This document shows, piece by piece, positions 51,201 through 62,004 of a stretch of 64,000 nt of DNA. The notes beneath the pieces are model-generated. The model had not been told where the DNA came from and ran no database searches. It was given only the letters and a program-made list of their open reading frames with translations. The stretch spans positions 13,198,727-13,262,726 of the forward strand of contig CM056743.1 of the NCBI GenBank assembly GCA_029851415.1, in the 5' to 3' direction. Positions within the stretch are counted from its first letter, which is position 1, and each line of letters opens with the position of its first letter. Source of the DNA: Eretmocerus hayati (taxonomy: Eukaryota; Arthropoda; Insecta; Hymenoptera; Aphelinidae). Both the position numbers and the translations under genes were made by a program.

Positions 51201-54200
51201 AGTTATTTTGGGTCCAATTTTTGAATTCTTTCATCCAAAAACTCATTTAGTTAAATTGAGCTCTTCTTTATTCACTCAAATCCTCATTTGTTTGACTGAA
51301 TTAAGAATGAACGCTTGACGTGAGCATTATAATGGAGTTTGTTACTCTCTTGTTGTCGCAGCAACTCCAACGACGGATAACATTCGTACCAGGAACCTTG
51401 ATTCGAGTCAATATTTTACACATGCATAAATATGTACATCTGTTGATATTTTCATATTAGAGCGTTGAGCTCCTTTATACCATCAAAGAGTTGACAGTGC
51501 GCTCGCTGACCTAGATATCTCGAATATTTCAAATCTCTTTGATACCAGGTCGGCAGAGTATTGTTTCGTTTTTGATGTTCCTCTGAAACAATGCAGCACA
51601 CGTCCTGATACTGACTTTTGATCTAACCCTTCTCGTGAATTTCAAGTTTTCTATTTCGCAACTAAATTCGGAAAATGTCATAATTGAATACACATTTTTT
51701 TTTCGTTATTTAATCACGCGGATATATCCCTTTACTGTTGGAAGTTCGTTTTGAACTTTCATCGTTTAGCGTTCCAAACTTTTAACGTCGAGAAACAAAA
51801 GCATTCGATTATAAGTTGAAACGAGCAGGCAGATGAGATTTGTGGAATTTAAGATCTGCATGACGTTCGAAAAATTAGCCCCTTAGCTATCCGTAACAAT
51901 GATTGTGTTTGGTAGAGTAATCAGCTCTACTTAGATTCCTATTTCTATTAGATTTTTGAATATTCTGATGCCATTTGATAACTGCTTGACGACTGACATT
52001 TATTATCTCCATCCACAGACTTCGCAAGGAGCGTGACCGAGCCGTATCTGACCTGGCAAACGCTCTTCGCGACTCGGACGACATAAAGAAGCAGCGTAAT
52101 GAGGCATCAAAGGAACTGAAGGACCTGCGAGAAAAACTCGAGTCAGGTGAGCCAGGTCTAAGAGGTCAACTCCAACAACAACAACAGCAGCCCGGTGCTA
52201 GCCAATTTGGTCAGAGCGTTGAATCGGACACCGAATGGGATGCGGTTACAGTTCATCTAGACCTTGCTCGTATTGGTGGTGGTGATAGCACCTTAGAACG
52301 TGAGCTTGGACTCATGCTTGTTGGAGGTAGAGATAACCCTTGCTACCCAGATGACCAGGGTGTATATGTTGCGCAAGTTGCACCAGGCAGTCTCATCGAC
52401 AACAAGTTGAGAGTCAACGATTGCATTTTACGCGTTAACAATCTTGATTGTTCGGCCGTGTCGGCGAGAGTCATTATGGATGCACTGCGATCATGTGGTC
52501 CAGGACCTGCCACACTTACTATTAGGAGGAGAAGACTTGGTGGTAGGCGTTCACTTAGGACGACTCAGCTACCACTTGGATCGCTGCCTCATGGTATCAC
52601 CCTCGAAATGGGTGTCTACATAGCTAAAATATCGCCGGGTAGTTTAGCAGCGAAAGATGGGTTCCTTGCTGTTGGAGATCGAGTCCTTAACGTGAGTCTC
52701 ACGTATCATTGGATTGTATAATGTTCGATGTCTTTCAATTTGTTAAATCCCTTACGTAGATCATGTTCCGATAGAATAGCAATTAAGTATTGTCTGTCAA
52801 TAGCCAGGGCCAAAGATTTAGGTGATGGACCTAAACTTCGAGAGCCATTAAATTCAGTTTCAAATGATATTCAAATATCTTTCCCGTGAGACTTTTGAGA
52901 GTTTTATTCTGGAGTTTTTGTACTCTTGAATCTATCTTCGCGGACTTCTCGGTCAGAATTGCAAAATTGACCGTGATTAAATATTGACAACTTTTCTTGA
53001 ATGAAACCACAGATCAACAGCAAGCCTATGGATGGTGTGAGCTCCGTGCACGAGGCGATGTCAATCCTCAACGATACGTCGTCGAGCGATGTTCTAACCA
53101 TCACAACTCTCAAGGGTATCTCTTTGGAGTCAGCGAGCGCTGAAGCCATGCCAATAGACAGTGGTTTTTCTTCAGAAAAACAGAAAATGGTCAATAGCTG
53201 CTCGCAGACGGAACAGGAACGTCTTAAAACGTCATCAACACCACCTCAACAGCCAGAAGAATACGAGCGGCGTTATGTTCCCGCCGCGACTGCCAACTTT
53301 GGTGAGCGTAGCGCTTACAAGGTGTCAAAATCGATGAGCGGTGGTGGTGGTGACAAATCGAGTGGCATAAGCAATGCCTGGGACAACTTCCGTGAAAAAA
53401 TCGATGCAGTAAGAGGTCGCAGACACAGCAAAGAGCGTGATGAGAAGAAGAAGAGGCACCGCAACTCAAGTCCCAATACCTTTGAACAGGAGCAGGACGC
53501 CATCGCCAAGCTCGATTCAGTGATTGAGAGCTACCACAAGAAGGCTGCCAATGGTCAGTATCATTTTCTTTCCTTATTCAAAGTTTGTACAACTTTTCGT
53601 GTCTAAAAAGTCTTGAAATTATACATCCGATTTTACGGACAAACTGCGTTCATCTTGAGGGTAAGAGCATGCTCAATATCGATGTACTCTCGTTGTTTAT
53701 ACCTCAGCAGAGTGATCTCGTTGCATATAGACCGGTAAGCTCGCCATCGAATCGCTCATTTCACCTCATACTCAGCACTAATCATTAGTTGCACTTTGCA
53801 CAATCTCCTCACAGGTAGCAACGGCGTTCTAAAGCGAAGTAAACGTCGAGGAATAGCTGCAGCTGCAGCCGCAGGCATGACAATTGGACCAAGTGGTAGC
53901 GGTGGCAGTAGTAACGTTGATAAGAGCGCCGATAAGAATGGAGGCACGTGGCCCAAAGCACGTATGGGTCCTCTCATACAAAACGGCACCGGTACAATTT
54001 TGCACCCACGGAAAACCAAGGAACGGCTGCCGCTAAGCGTATTACTGAGTAGCCCTCCAAAGTACGATCCGATCTACGGATACAATCGTATATCAAATCC
54101 CGTACCCTTAGGCGCCGTCGTACCCGTCAACGTCGGCGTCATTGGATCTACTATGAGCGGTACTAGCAGTAGTAGTAATAACAGGCATACGGTGTATAAG

Positions 54201-57200
54201 GCTCTCGAAAGTTGCGGTCCAAGTAGCTTCGTCCCTGGTGGCACCAAGCCTTTACCCCTGGCACTTCATTCGCACAAATCTTTCGTGCCAGCTCAGTTTG
54301 GTCCTACAGCCCACAAAGAGCAGCAACAGCATCTGGAGCATCCGAAACCTGCAACCAGTCCACCAGTCGGGCCTCTCGTTGATTATTCCCGACACGCGCC
54401 TGACTACTATCACCATCAACAGCAACAACCGCATCACCAGATGCACATGCATCAGCAGCAACCTCAACAGCAGCAGCATACAATTGACAAAAGTAAGCGC
54501 TCGAGTAAATACGAGCCTGTAGCGGATGCATTAGCCCACAGTCGAGCTCATTCTCAACTCTACGGTACAGTACACCACCAGCAATCTCAGCAGCATCCTC
54601 CACGTAGTCTTGGACCTTCAATTTACTCATCGCCGTCCTCATCTTCATCTTCATCATATCCAGTGGCATTCGCCGGAGGTACTCGCTATCCATCGCCACC
54701 ATCGTTACCCAGTGCTCAATCTGGTGAATCTATAGGTTTACCCGATGCACGATCTTTCTGTTTTGAGCCACCCTCGTACAGCCCTCAGCCACTGCAAGGT
54801 TTCGGACCACCACCCTCGCATCATCATCATCATCAACATCTTATGCACAGTCACGCGGCATCGGTTGAACTTCAGCAACACCATGGATATCATCACAAAC
54901 CCCGGGCTCATCCAACGATGACCTCTTATGACGTTCCACCTTATGTGATGGCTGCCTCTCCTGGAGCTGGAAGTTCAGGACCTGGTGGAGTTCCTACAAC
55001 GGTTTACGAGGGTGGTACCTTCCCTAGAAAGAAAGAAAGTCAAAGATTCAGGATACCCTCGAATCCAAGCGTTACTTCAAAAAGCAGCATCGGTAAGCTG
55101 TCGTCTGGCAGCATAGAGCGAACGTCAGAGCGAGGCAGTCCTATGCCTAGTTTTCACGTGGAAATACTTAGCCCTGGTAGTGGTGGCGGAGGCTCGTCTT
55201 CATTAACCTCGGGAAAATCATCTCAGGCAACGGCGAGTAAACGTGCCAGCGTGCCTGACTATTGCTGCGCTCAGCCAAGGCCAAGCCATGGACAGATACG
55301 CAGGATTCACATTGATAAGAGTCAAGAACCACTTGGAATACAAATATCTTGCCTTGAGAGTGGTGGAGTATTTGTCTCGTCGGTGACCGAGCACAGCCTT
55401 GCATCCCAGATTGGTCTACAGATTGGTGATCAGCTGCTTGATGTTTGCGGTATCAACATGCGCACATGTGACTCTTATGAGGTTGCGGCCAATATTCTAA
55501 GGCAGTGTGGTAATTCGTTCACCATGCTCGTGCAGTATAGCCCAGATAGTAAGTATTTTTTCAGCGTGTTATTGCTGATATTTGCAGTATTCGATACGAT
55601 TGAAAGTTGTGCTCTAATAATAGTAACCTACAATTTTGATCGAATCTGGGCCGTAGTGATATTTTGGTGAATCAACCCAAACAGTCTCCAGCTTACTAAC
55701 AACAACTTTGGCGTACGTAGTAACTGCATGTTCGTTAGAAATTCAATCTTGATGTTTGCATGTTGTTCGGTGTCGTCGATGCATCTGCACGCATTCAAAC
55801 GTAAACGTGGTATCGTTGATGATTATTTCATCATGTACTAGTTGAGTTCTATTCACTAATAACCAATAGAAAACGTCTATATTGTACTTCAATCCGTCAA
55901 AATCTTTTATCTCCAATTCAATTTGTTTTCAATAATTCATTTTTACTCTTAGTCTTAGATAATTGTTCTCATAAGATCTTCGTATGGCGTCTGCTTAATT
56001 GAGGAGTGAGAGAAAATATAATCTGCACGATACTCAACTTCATACGTTGAGATGAGTTTGAGTAACAACTTGACTAACGAAAAAATAATTCAAAATTTGA
56101 GAGTTTGATGGTTTGACAATGAAATAAAAGAACTCATGTTCAATGAATTTTCATCCACAGAGTACAGCGAACTCGAGGGCTCAGATTCGGAGAGCGATTC
56201 AGAAGAAGGGGATGGCGAAGATGCTGGGGATAACGATGGTGGTGGAGGAGGAGTTGGACCACCCGAAAAGGACGCTTCACACAGCGGATCGTCAACACCG
56301 TGTAACAGCCCGGAGGCATCTCGTAAGAGTACAATCGAGCCACTCGAGTCATCGGAGCCCGAGCGAGATCAGAACAGCCTAGTGCCGACGCTCAGAGCAC
56401 CAAAAGATCGTGACAGAGATATTAGAACATCCACATCAGTTGAGGTAATTATTTCCATCTTCTACATAATGCTTTCTCGTACCCCCGGACGAACATCCCA
56501 GAGGAAAGATGTCGCTCACTATGTTGTTGCTGTAGTTGAGGATATTACACGAGTCTTTAAAAGAATATTCTAATGTGCTAGAAACGAATGAAAGCTTTCA
56601 CAACTTTTGAAATATGTGTCACAATGCTGGAACTTTTGTCAATTTTGCAGGTACGATCGATGCAAGAGCGTGAACGAGAAATCCGCAACTCTGCTTCACT
56701 CGACATCAATATACGTAAACCAGAACTCCGCACGAGCGTTACCATCGATGGTATCCGTAATAGTCTTTCTGGTACAGGAACTTTGACTCGAGCTCAGATC
56801 AACCAGGTTGCTTCTACGCTGCAACGACAGAATGCTACCGTCAGGAGGTAATACTAAGTTCTCATCATCCTTTCAGACACATACTTTATTCCAGTGGGTT
56901 CCATAACATTTTTTCTTCTCATTTTACAGCCCGACTCAAGAAGAGCAGAAGCGCAATAGTTTGATGCTGGGTGGAAGCGTGAAAATCAGCGGTGGTCCAC
57001 CACCCCCAAGCGAACCTCGTTACTTGTTCATCGAGACCCGCAAATGCTCAAATCTTGGTATTTCATTAGTTGGTGGCAACGGAGTTGGAATATTCGTACA
57101 CTCTGTTCAGCCAGGCTGTCTTGCTGAAGAGGCAGGCTTGCACACAGGTGATCGCATCCTTGAGTACAATGGTGTTGATTTGAAACAAGCAACAGCTGAG

Positions 57201-58723
57201 CAAGCCGCTCTTGAATTGGCCAGACCAGCTGACAAAGTTACCCTTATCGCTCAGTACATGCCCGAGCGTTATAACGAAGTCAAGGATAAACCTGGTGACA
57301 GCTTTTATGTCAAAGCCATGTTTGATAGAGTAGCCGATCTCACTGACAGTCTACAACTCAAGTTCAATAAAGATGACGTGCTTTACGTTGACAATACCAT
57401 GTTTAACGGTACTCCTGGTCACTGGAGAGCTTGGCTTGTCGATCAGACTGGCAGGCGGCAGACTTGTGGAATCATTCCCAGTAAATTCAAGTGAGTGAAT
57501 CTTTGTGATTGAGATCATATACTTACCGAATTTTTGAAATTACTTTGATAAAATGGAATATGAATTTTTCTAGAGTGGAAGAGGAGCTTCTGCTACGTAG
57601 GTCACTTGGTGATCTTGAAAGCGATGCTGGACGGCGAGGAACCACCAGTGCTAGGCGTAGTTTCTTCAGGAGAAAGAAGCATCAACGTTCGTCTAGCAGA
57701 GATAGTAAAGAACTCTCTCAACTTACTGGAGTTAACATGGGTTGGTACAGCGATAGCGGTACGCTCAACGAAGAAAATCTACCACTCAGCTACCAACGCG
57801 TAGAGAGGCTAGATTGTAAGAGTTTTTTTGTAACTAATATATTCTATTTTAATATCTCTTTTTGTTCAAGGTGTAACAACTAATTTTATTTCAGATCCAG
57901 CTTTGAGGCCAATTGTAATCGTTGGGCCTCTAAGCGAATGCGTGGCAACTAAACTCTTGCAAGAATATCCCGGACAGTTCATGAAATGTCTTCCAGAGGC
58001 AATGCATTGCTCACAAGCGACGCTGGAACAAGGTTTGCGAGATTCTCTTTACGTCGATTATCGTAAAAAAGGCAGCTACTTCGAATGCACAACAGTTCAA
58101 GCTGTGAAAGAGATATGTGAAAAGGTATAATTCAACATGCTAATATTTTACCCAGCAAAGGAATTTGTTTGTAATTAACATTGAATTTTTGTATTTCGAT
58201 TGTACCCTCTAGAATTCTCATTGCATTTTGGATATATCGCTTGCATCATTGGAGAGACTATTCAGACATCAAATATACCCCATAGTATTGCTCATTAAAT
58301 TCAAGAGCACAAAACAGATAAAAGAAGTGAAAGATTCTCGCTATCCTAGTGATAAAGTGAGTGCTAAGGCGGCAAAAGAAATGTATGAACATGCACTCAA
58401 GATTGAATCAGAATACAGACAATTCATAAATGGTAAGCATTGATTACCAATATTTCTTGAGAATATTTCTTGAGCACCTCAGCGAGAAAAATTCCTAACA
58501 TCGCCAGATCCATTCACGAATATTTTTCTGAGTAATTCATCATAAGTATTTCTTCATACTAGTCTCATTCATGTGATGGAACTAGACTTAACGTTGAGTT
58601 ATTTTTTAAATTGCAGTGGTGATACCAGCTGGAGTAAATATTGCCTACATCTGCACTCAAGTGAAAGCCTCCGTAGATGAAGAGCAGAGTAAGGCCTTGT
58701 GGGTTCCTCGAGGACTTCCCTGA
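42153..58723 (+). CDS. Dlg5: Disks large homolog 5 (Dlg5), MAGUK scaffold, 16 exons
   Basis: A cortical scaffold for cell polarity, junction maintenance and epithelial or border-cell behaviour. Exons: 42153-42204, 43445-43462, 43677-43803, 46700-47057, 49225-49644, 49928-50394, 52019-52691, 53013-53553, 53815-55548, 56161-56444, 56651-56847, 56930-57490, 57574-57815, 57895-58124, 58213-58432, 58617-58723. All phases match and the total is 6231 nt, 2076 residues (human about 1919). Domains: coiled coil about 45-525, PDZ1 560-652, PDZ2 661-740, PDZ3 1378-1461, PDZ4 1653-1738, SH3 1746-1812, guanylate-kinase-like 1892-2045. The match to human DLG5 is clear in RRDWAFSERDKIVLERESIR and in the C-terminal half. 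The N-terminal CARD-like region of vertebrate DLG5 is absent. The GK domain lacks a P-loop (GPLSECVATK), so it is a binding module rather than an enzyme. Confidence 0.95.
43445..43462 (+). CDS. Dlg5: Dlg5 exon 2, 18-nt microexon
   Basis: Flanked by tttttcag and gtaagt; phase 1 in and out. It adds DGALNV to the protein. Because it is a multiple of three, skipping keeps the frame, so it may be alternatively spliced. Confidence 0.65.
43677..43803 (+). CDS. Dlg5: Dlg5 exon 3, start of coiled coil
   Basis: It encodes ERDTGGCDGVGSS, then DYDDLHAQYQLLRHKHSDTV, which aligns with the human DYERLKIQC...HTNALKRC region. It ends in phase 2 at a gtttgt donor. The weak donor is accepted because the joined RRCEHL matches the human KRCEEV. 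Confidence 0.75.
44884..44923 (+). repeat. Imperfect trinucleotide repeat (TCA/TCG)
   Basis: A run of TCATCG-type triplets inside the third Dlg5 intron. It creates a short poly-Ser ORF that is not a gene. Confidence 0.6.
46700..47057 (+). CDS. Dlg5: Dlg5 exon 4, coiled coil
   Basis: It encodes CEHLMKELEYYRSQHIAAM and later YEALKDEYDTLRKRYDDLIA (human YDALRKRYSEKVAIH). The acceptor tgcatgtag has a poor pyrimidine tract; it was chosen because it gives the right phase and the best homology. The frame is also open back to 46602, where a better acceptor exists but the phase is wrong for the preceding donor. Confidence 0.8.
48245..48281. repeat. (TA)n microsatellite
   Basis: About 18 TA units after GTGTG, within the intron between Dlg5 exons 4 and 5. 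Likely polymorphic in length. Confidence 0.9.
49225..49644 (+). CDS. Dlg5: Dlg5 exon 5, coiled coil
   Basis: 140 codons, phase 0 to 0, with heptads such as LELAQEEIARLKKKYEEVVQ and an EYSLIMGERDTVHQEMESLG stretch equivalent to human EYKLIMSERDQVISELDKL. Confidence 0.92.
49928..50394 (+). CDS. Dlg5: Dlg5 exon 6, coiled coil
   Basis: It begins KKALSYQIETLRREISSAL and ends LERESIRTLCD plus two bases of Arg. EEAVQEAEVSKRRRDWAFSE is close to human KEALQEADVAKCRRDWAFQE. The donor is gtgcag. Confidence 0.93.
52019..52691 (+). CDS. Dlg5: Dlg5 exon 7, end of coiled coil, PDZ1 and start of PDZ2
   Basis: LRKERDRAVSDLANALRD continues the coil. PDZ1 has the ligand loop ELGLMLVGG and GVYVAQVAPGSLIDNKLRVN. 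PDZ2 starts near HGITLEMGVYIAKISPGSLA and is split by the next intron at VGDRVLN. A Gln-rich linker precedes PDZ1. Confidence 0.93.
53013..53553 (+). CDS. Dlg5: Dlg5 exon 8, rest of PDZ2 and disordered linker
   Basis: INSKPMDGVSSVHEAMSIL completes PDZ2. NSCSQTEQE recalls the NNSTQTD motif of human DLG5. A basic stretch rich in Arg, Lys and Ser follows. It ends in phase 1 at gtcagt. Confidence 0.9.
53815..55548 (+). CDS. Dlg5: Dlg5 exon 9, long disordered region and PDZ3
   Basis: The largest exon at 1734 nt. GGTWPKA and PPKYDPIYGY match short conserved islands of DLG5. Between them are Gln, His, Ser and Pro runs (54400-54480, 54630-54660, 54815-54840). PDZ3 starts at about 55290 (RRIHIDKSQEPLGIQISCLE, ligand loop PLGI) and ends just before the donor gtaagt. 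Confidence 0.92.
56161..56444 (+). CDS. Dlg5: Dlg5 exon 10, acidic linker
   Basis: Very acidic and Gly-rich (SDSESDSEEGDGEDAGDND), then Ser/Pro-rich sequence, between PDZ3 and PDZ4. It ends in phase 0 at gtaatt. Confidence 0.88.
56651..56847 (+). CDS. Dlg5: Dlg5 exon 11, linker
   Basis: VRSMQEREREIRNSASLDI and LTRAQINQVASTLQRQNATV; a charged, probably helical linker. It ends two bases into a codon at gtaata. Confidence 0.88.
56930..57490 (+). CDS. Dlg5: Dlg5 exon 12, PDZ4 and SH3
   Basis: PDZ4: RYLFIETRKCSNLGISLVGG, GDRILEYNGVDLKQATAEQA. SH3: DSFYVKAMFDRVADLTDSLQ, KDDVLYVDNTMFNGTPGHWR, ending IPSKFK, where human reads IPSKYV. This PDZ-SH3 arrangement is the MAGUK core. Confidence 0.95.
57574..57815 (+). 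CDS. Dlg5: Dlg5 exon 13, SH3-GK hinge
   Basis: EEELLLRRSLGDLE and ARRSFFRRKKHQRSSSRDSK, matching the human ARRSFFRRKHKHKRSGSKD hook, then LSYQRVERLD leading into the GK domain. Confidence 0.94.
57895..58124 (+). CDS. Dlg5: Dlg5 exon 14, guanylate-kinase-like domain, first part
   Basis: ALRPIVIVGPLSECVATKLL (human ALRPVLILGPLLDVVKEML) shows the degenerate P-loop. SLYVDYRKKGSYFECTTVQA follows. Confidence 0.94.
58213..58432 (+). CDS. Dlg5: Dlg5 exon 15, guanylate-kinase-like domain, second part
   Basis: NSHCILDISLASLERLFRHQ and IYPIVLLIKFKSTKQIKE align with human NRHCLLDIAPHAIERLHHM and IYPIVIFIHYKSAKHIKE. It ends in phase 1. Confidence 0.94.
58617..58723 (+). CDS. Dlg5: Dlg5 terminal exon
   Basis: It encodes the C-terminal VIPAGVNIAYICTQVKASVD and ALWVPRGLP, like human ICTQILAMVNQEQNKVLWIP. 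Stop TGA at 58721-58723. Confidence 0.94.
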
Positions 58724-61700
58724 CATCTAAGGGGGGGTTCCCATCGACCGCAATGGAAATCAATCTGAATTCCATTAGGGGGCCCTCATGTCGTACAATA
58801 CGTATTGTTTCATATTAATCCTTGGTCTCATGCTTACCTCGATAACTTGAAAAAAGAGGTAGAATATTCATTTCGAATGGTATCGAATTTTTGTAGATTA
58901 TCGTGCCCATTATGACGTTCATTTAACATCTTCTCATGCTTCATTTCATAATTTTTATGTGGCTCAACTTATTCTTTTGCATTTATTTAATTTTTCTCTC
59001 TTGCTGTGACTGATGCATATGTGTTTTTGTTGGAACACTGCTAAGAATACATTTTTCAATGTATCATAATTTATTAGAAGAAAACTGCCACGTTTTCTTA
59101 TTAGAAGAAATCTGCCACGTTCGTGAATCCTGTCAGGCCAATACTTATGAGAGTAGCTGTTGGTTGTTGATGAAGCTTGAGCATGATTTGTAAGGCATGA
59201 TGAATTGCAAAGTAGAGCATGAAATTGTAGAGACCTCAGTACGTCGTACACTGGCCCTTTTTTAGAATTGATTGCGCTCTAACGAGAGGAAATTTGGAAT
59301 TTAGTTGTGATTTCATTCGGTTTCTGTAAGATATTGTAAATATTTAAAGAGATTTCAATGAACCCGTACCGTTGCCGGAGTTATATTGAAAGCTTCCAAT
59401 ATACCTGTAAAAAATCCGCGCTTCCCCAGGAATAATTGTGATGTAAATTTATGATCATGGGAATTCGATTTTTCGAAGTTTTTTTTACAAAGAATTTGGA
59501 ATTGGGTTGTGTGTAAACTGTTAGATAACAGTAAGTGATACTCGCAAACGTATTTTCTAAAAGATTTCTTTCAATAAACAAGTCATTCGTAGATCTCGAA
59601 GAGGTATGTGATCTTTTGACTTGGCAAAGCAATCTATTAAGTGAATGATTCACCTGAATAGGCGATCAGAATGTAAATTGTACAAATTGAAAACATGGTG
59701 CAGTCCACTTGAATTCGGAATAAAGAGAAATATTTTATAATGAATTACAGTTCCATCAAGGTTGAGAGTGCATTTTTTTCTGATGTGAGAAAATTGTGAG
59801 CTTACTTCGCAGTGTCTTGAAACTAATGGTCTTCAGCCGTGTATAAATCGACTTACTGAATTTATGAAACCGTTACCCAGATTTGAGTGAGATTCGTGAA
59901 CTGTAGTCCTAAATTACATGTAAACTGCTCGGATTTTCTTCGCAATACAGCCGTGATGAAGTAGTGGTATATGGTTGGCTGATATAGAATTTAGTCGTTC
60001 GTTACCGTCCTGTGCTCGGTACTTGTTATGACCGTTGTCATGCTGAGTATGGTGTATTTTTCGAGTAATCGTTAATCTGCATAAGCAATATTTTAGAAAT
60101 CGTTACAATTATGCAATTAGAAGCTTCAAAGTTGTATTATTCTATCCATCGAGTGCAATTTCTGCGCATTTTTGATAAATGCTTGGTGTTTGATGTAATC
60201 GTGATTTTCAAATCCAATATTTTATCTCTGTAACCTTCTTTATATTGCGTCTCTTGTTACGCATGTTCTTCAAGAAATGAAACCGATTGAGTAATCGAAG
60301 ATTGGGAGAAAGACAATATTTAGATGGTAAGATGATGACATCGAGACCAAAAGCGATAGTTGTGAATGGATTTATTATGCCCTAAAAAAGATTTCCCTAA
60401 TTATTCTGCATGGAACTTATTACTGTGATTTGCACCAATTTTAACATATTTCTGAAAGAAACCATGTACAGTTTGATGCATACGGAAACTCTCGAATTCT
60501 GAAGGGTTGGACGGAAGATGGTGCGATGAATTTTGCGTACAACCGAACTCGAGATGTCTGTTCATGACACTTGTCACTAATATTTGAGCATAGTCGATAC
60601 AAACATAAATTCGATACTCGGAGTCTTTGAGTGGTCTTGAAAAAGGGAATAGTTGATTGAGATGATCGAAACACCTAATATGATGCTCGAGTCAACCACT
60701 GGGTAATAAGATCTATTGAGAACAAAATATACCTCGAGAAAATGTTGGTGTGAATAACAGGAAGTTTCAGATGATCACGATTTAAACTTTCTTCATGGGT
60801 TTTTCAGAAGACTCTGTGGACAGAAATAAAAAATTCGGCTACATAAACTTTGAATCGTTTTCATCTTGAAATGATTTGCCTCTCAGAAATGATTGTACAT
60901 ACATACACGAAAAACAAGAACGACACCGCCGTCGTACAATAGCAATAGGGTCCCAATAGCAATATCGAAATCTTTTTGATCATCATTTTTCCCTATTCTT
61001 TCTAGTATTAAAGGAATAACTTTCGAAAAGTAAAAATGACAACCGTATGCATTCGGTATTTTGTCCGATCTAAATAAATATCGAATTGATAACAAAGAAA
61101 TTATATAACATATCGCTTCCATAGGGTATTACCAATAATAACAATTTCCTAGCACCATAGACTTCATATGTACACATATTTTTTAATAATGAAGTCCCAA
61201 GCAAAACGTTTATGCATTTAAAGTATTAATAAGTATTCACAGAACAATTATGTCCTATTGGGATAATCGTGAGTATCATTACGTTATAGTACACAACTCA
61301 CTGCAATCTGATAGATGCGTCATTGTTGGATAATATTTAGATGCAACTATTTTGCCTACACATCAGATATGCCCACAGATCAGATATACTTACAGAATGG
61401 TGTTAACGATTTCGGTAATTTGATTATTTCTCTTTTTCTGTTCTCTGACATCCCGTCTGTGTTGCTCAATTTTACGGTATAAATAAATTATAGATTAAAA
61501 ATGGAATTATAGTTCCACTTCATAGAAATATTCACGTAAAATTATGCTTCTCAAATCGAGTCAGAGCAGCTGCAATTTGGGACAAAAATTAATGTAAACT
61601 TTTCCGAAATATTTTGCGATGCGTGATTGAATATAAATACTGTTGACTCTATCATCCATGACAAGCCCAGAATCATGTTTTTGGATGCCCGCAATAATAT

Positions 61701-61861
61701 TGCCGTGCAAAGTAAAAACGTCTGTGACCGACATTTGTGAAGATTTTGAGTTATTCATATTGTTGGATCGGTGGTGAAATACTCTTTCTCATCGTGCAAA
61801 TAAAAAATTCCGAAAAAATTGGAAATTCAAAAAATTGGAATATTTTTGATGAAATATGCAG
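58724..61861. other. Dlg5 3' UTR and intergenic sequence
   Basis: AT-rich with no supported coding exon on either strand. Minus-strand ORFs at 60441-60674 and 60883-61122 lack any recognisable family or splice support. Confidence 0.55.
59719..59724 (+). terminator. Candidate polyadenylation signal, Dlg5
   Basis: AATAAA about 1 kb after the stop codon, after another hexamer at 59574-59579. Either would give a moderate 3' UTR. Confidence 0.35.
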
Positions 61862-62004
61862 ATTTTGGAAACAGAAAGTTGCGCAAGCGACATGTGATGA
61901 CGTAGAGCCCCGAAAGGATGACGCAAGCTCTCTGTATCGGGACCGCAGGCAGGCCCTTGCGTACGAACTTGAAAGTCATTCTCGGCCTATGTCGAGAGAG
62001 CGAC
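61862..62004 (+). CDS. Internal coding exon of an unidentified gene
   Basis: Sequence here is GC-richer than its flanks, follows an acceptor ending atatgcag and ends at a strong gtaagt donor in phase 1. The reading includes FWKQKVAQATCDDVEPRKDD, ASSLYRDRRQALAYELESHS and RPMSRERR. It is charged, protein-like sequence with no domain I can name. A second in-frame acceptor would start the exon at 61875. The rest of the gene is probably to the right of the window, with earlier exons not recognised on the left. Confidence 0.5.
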
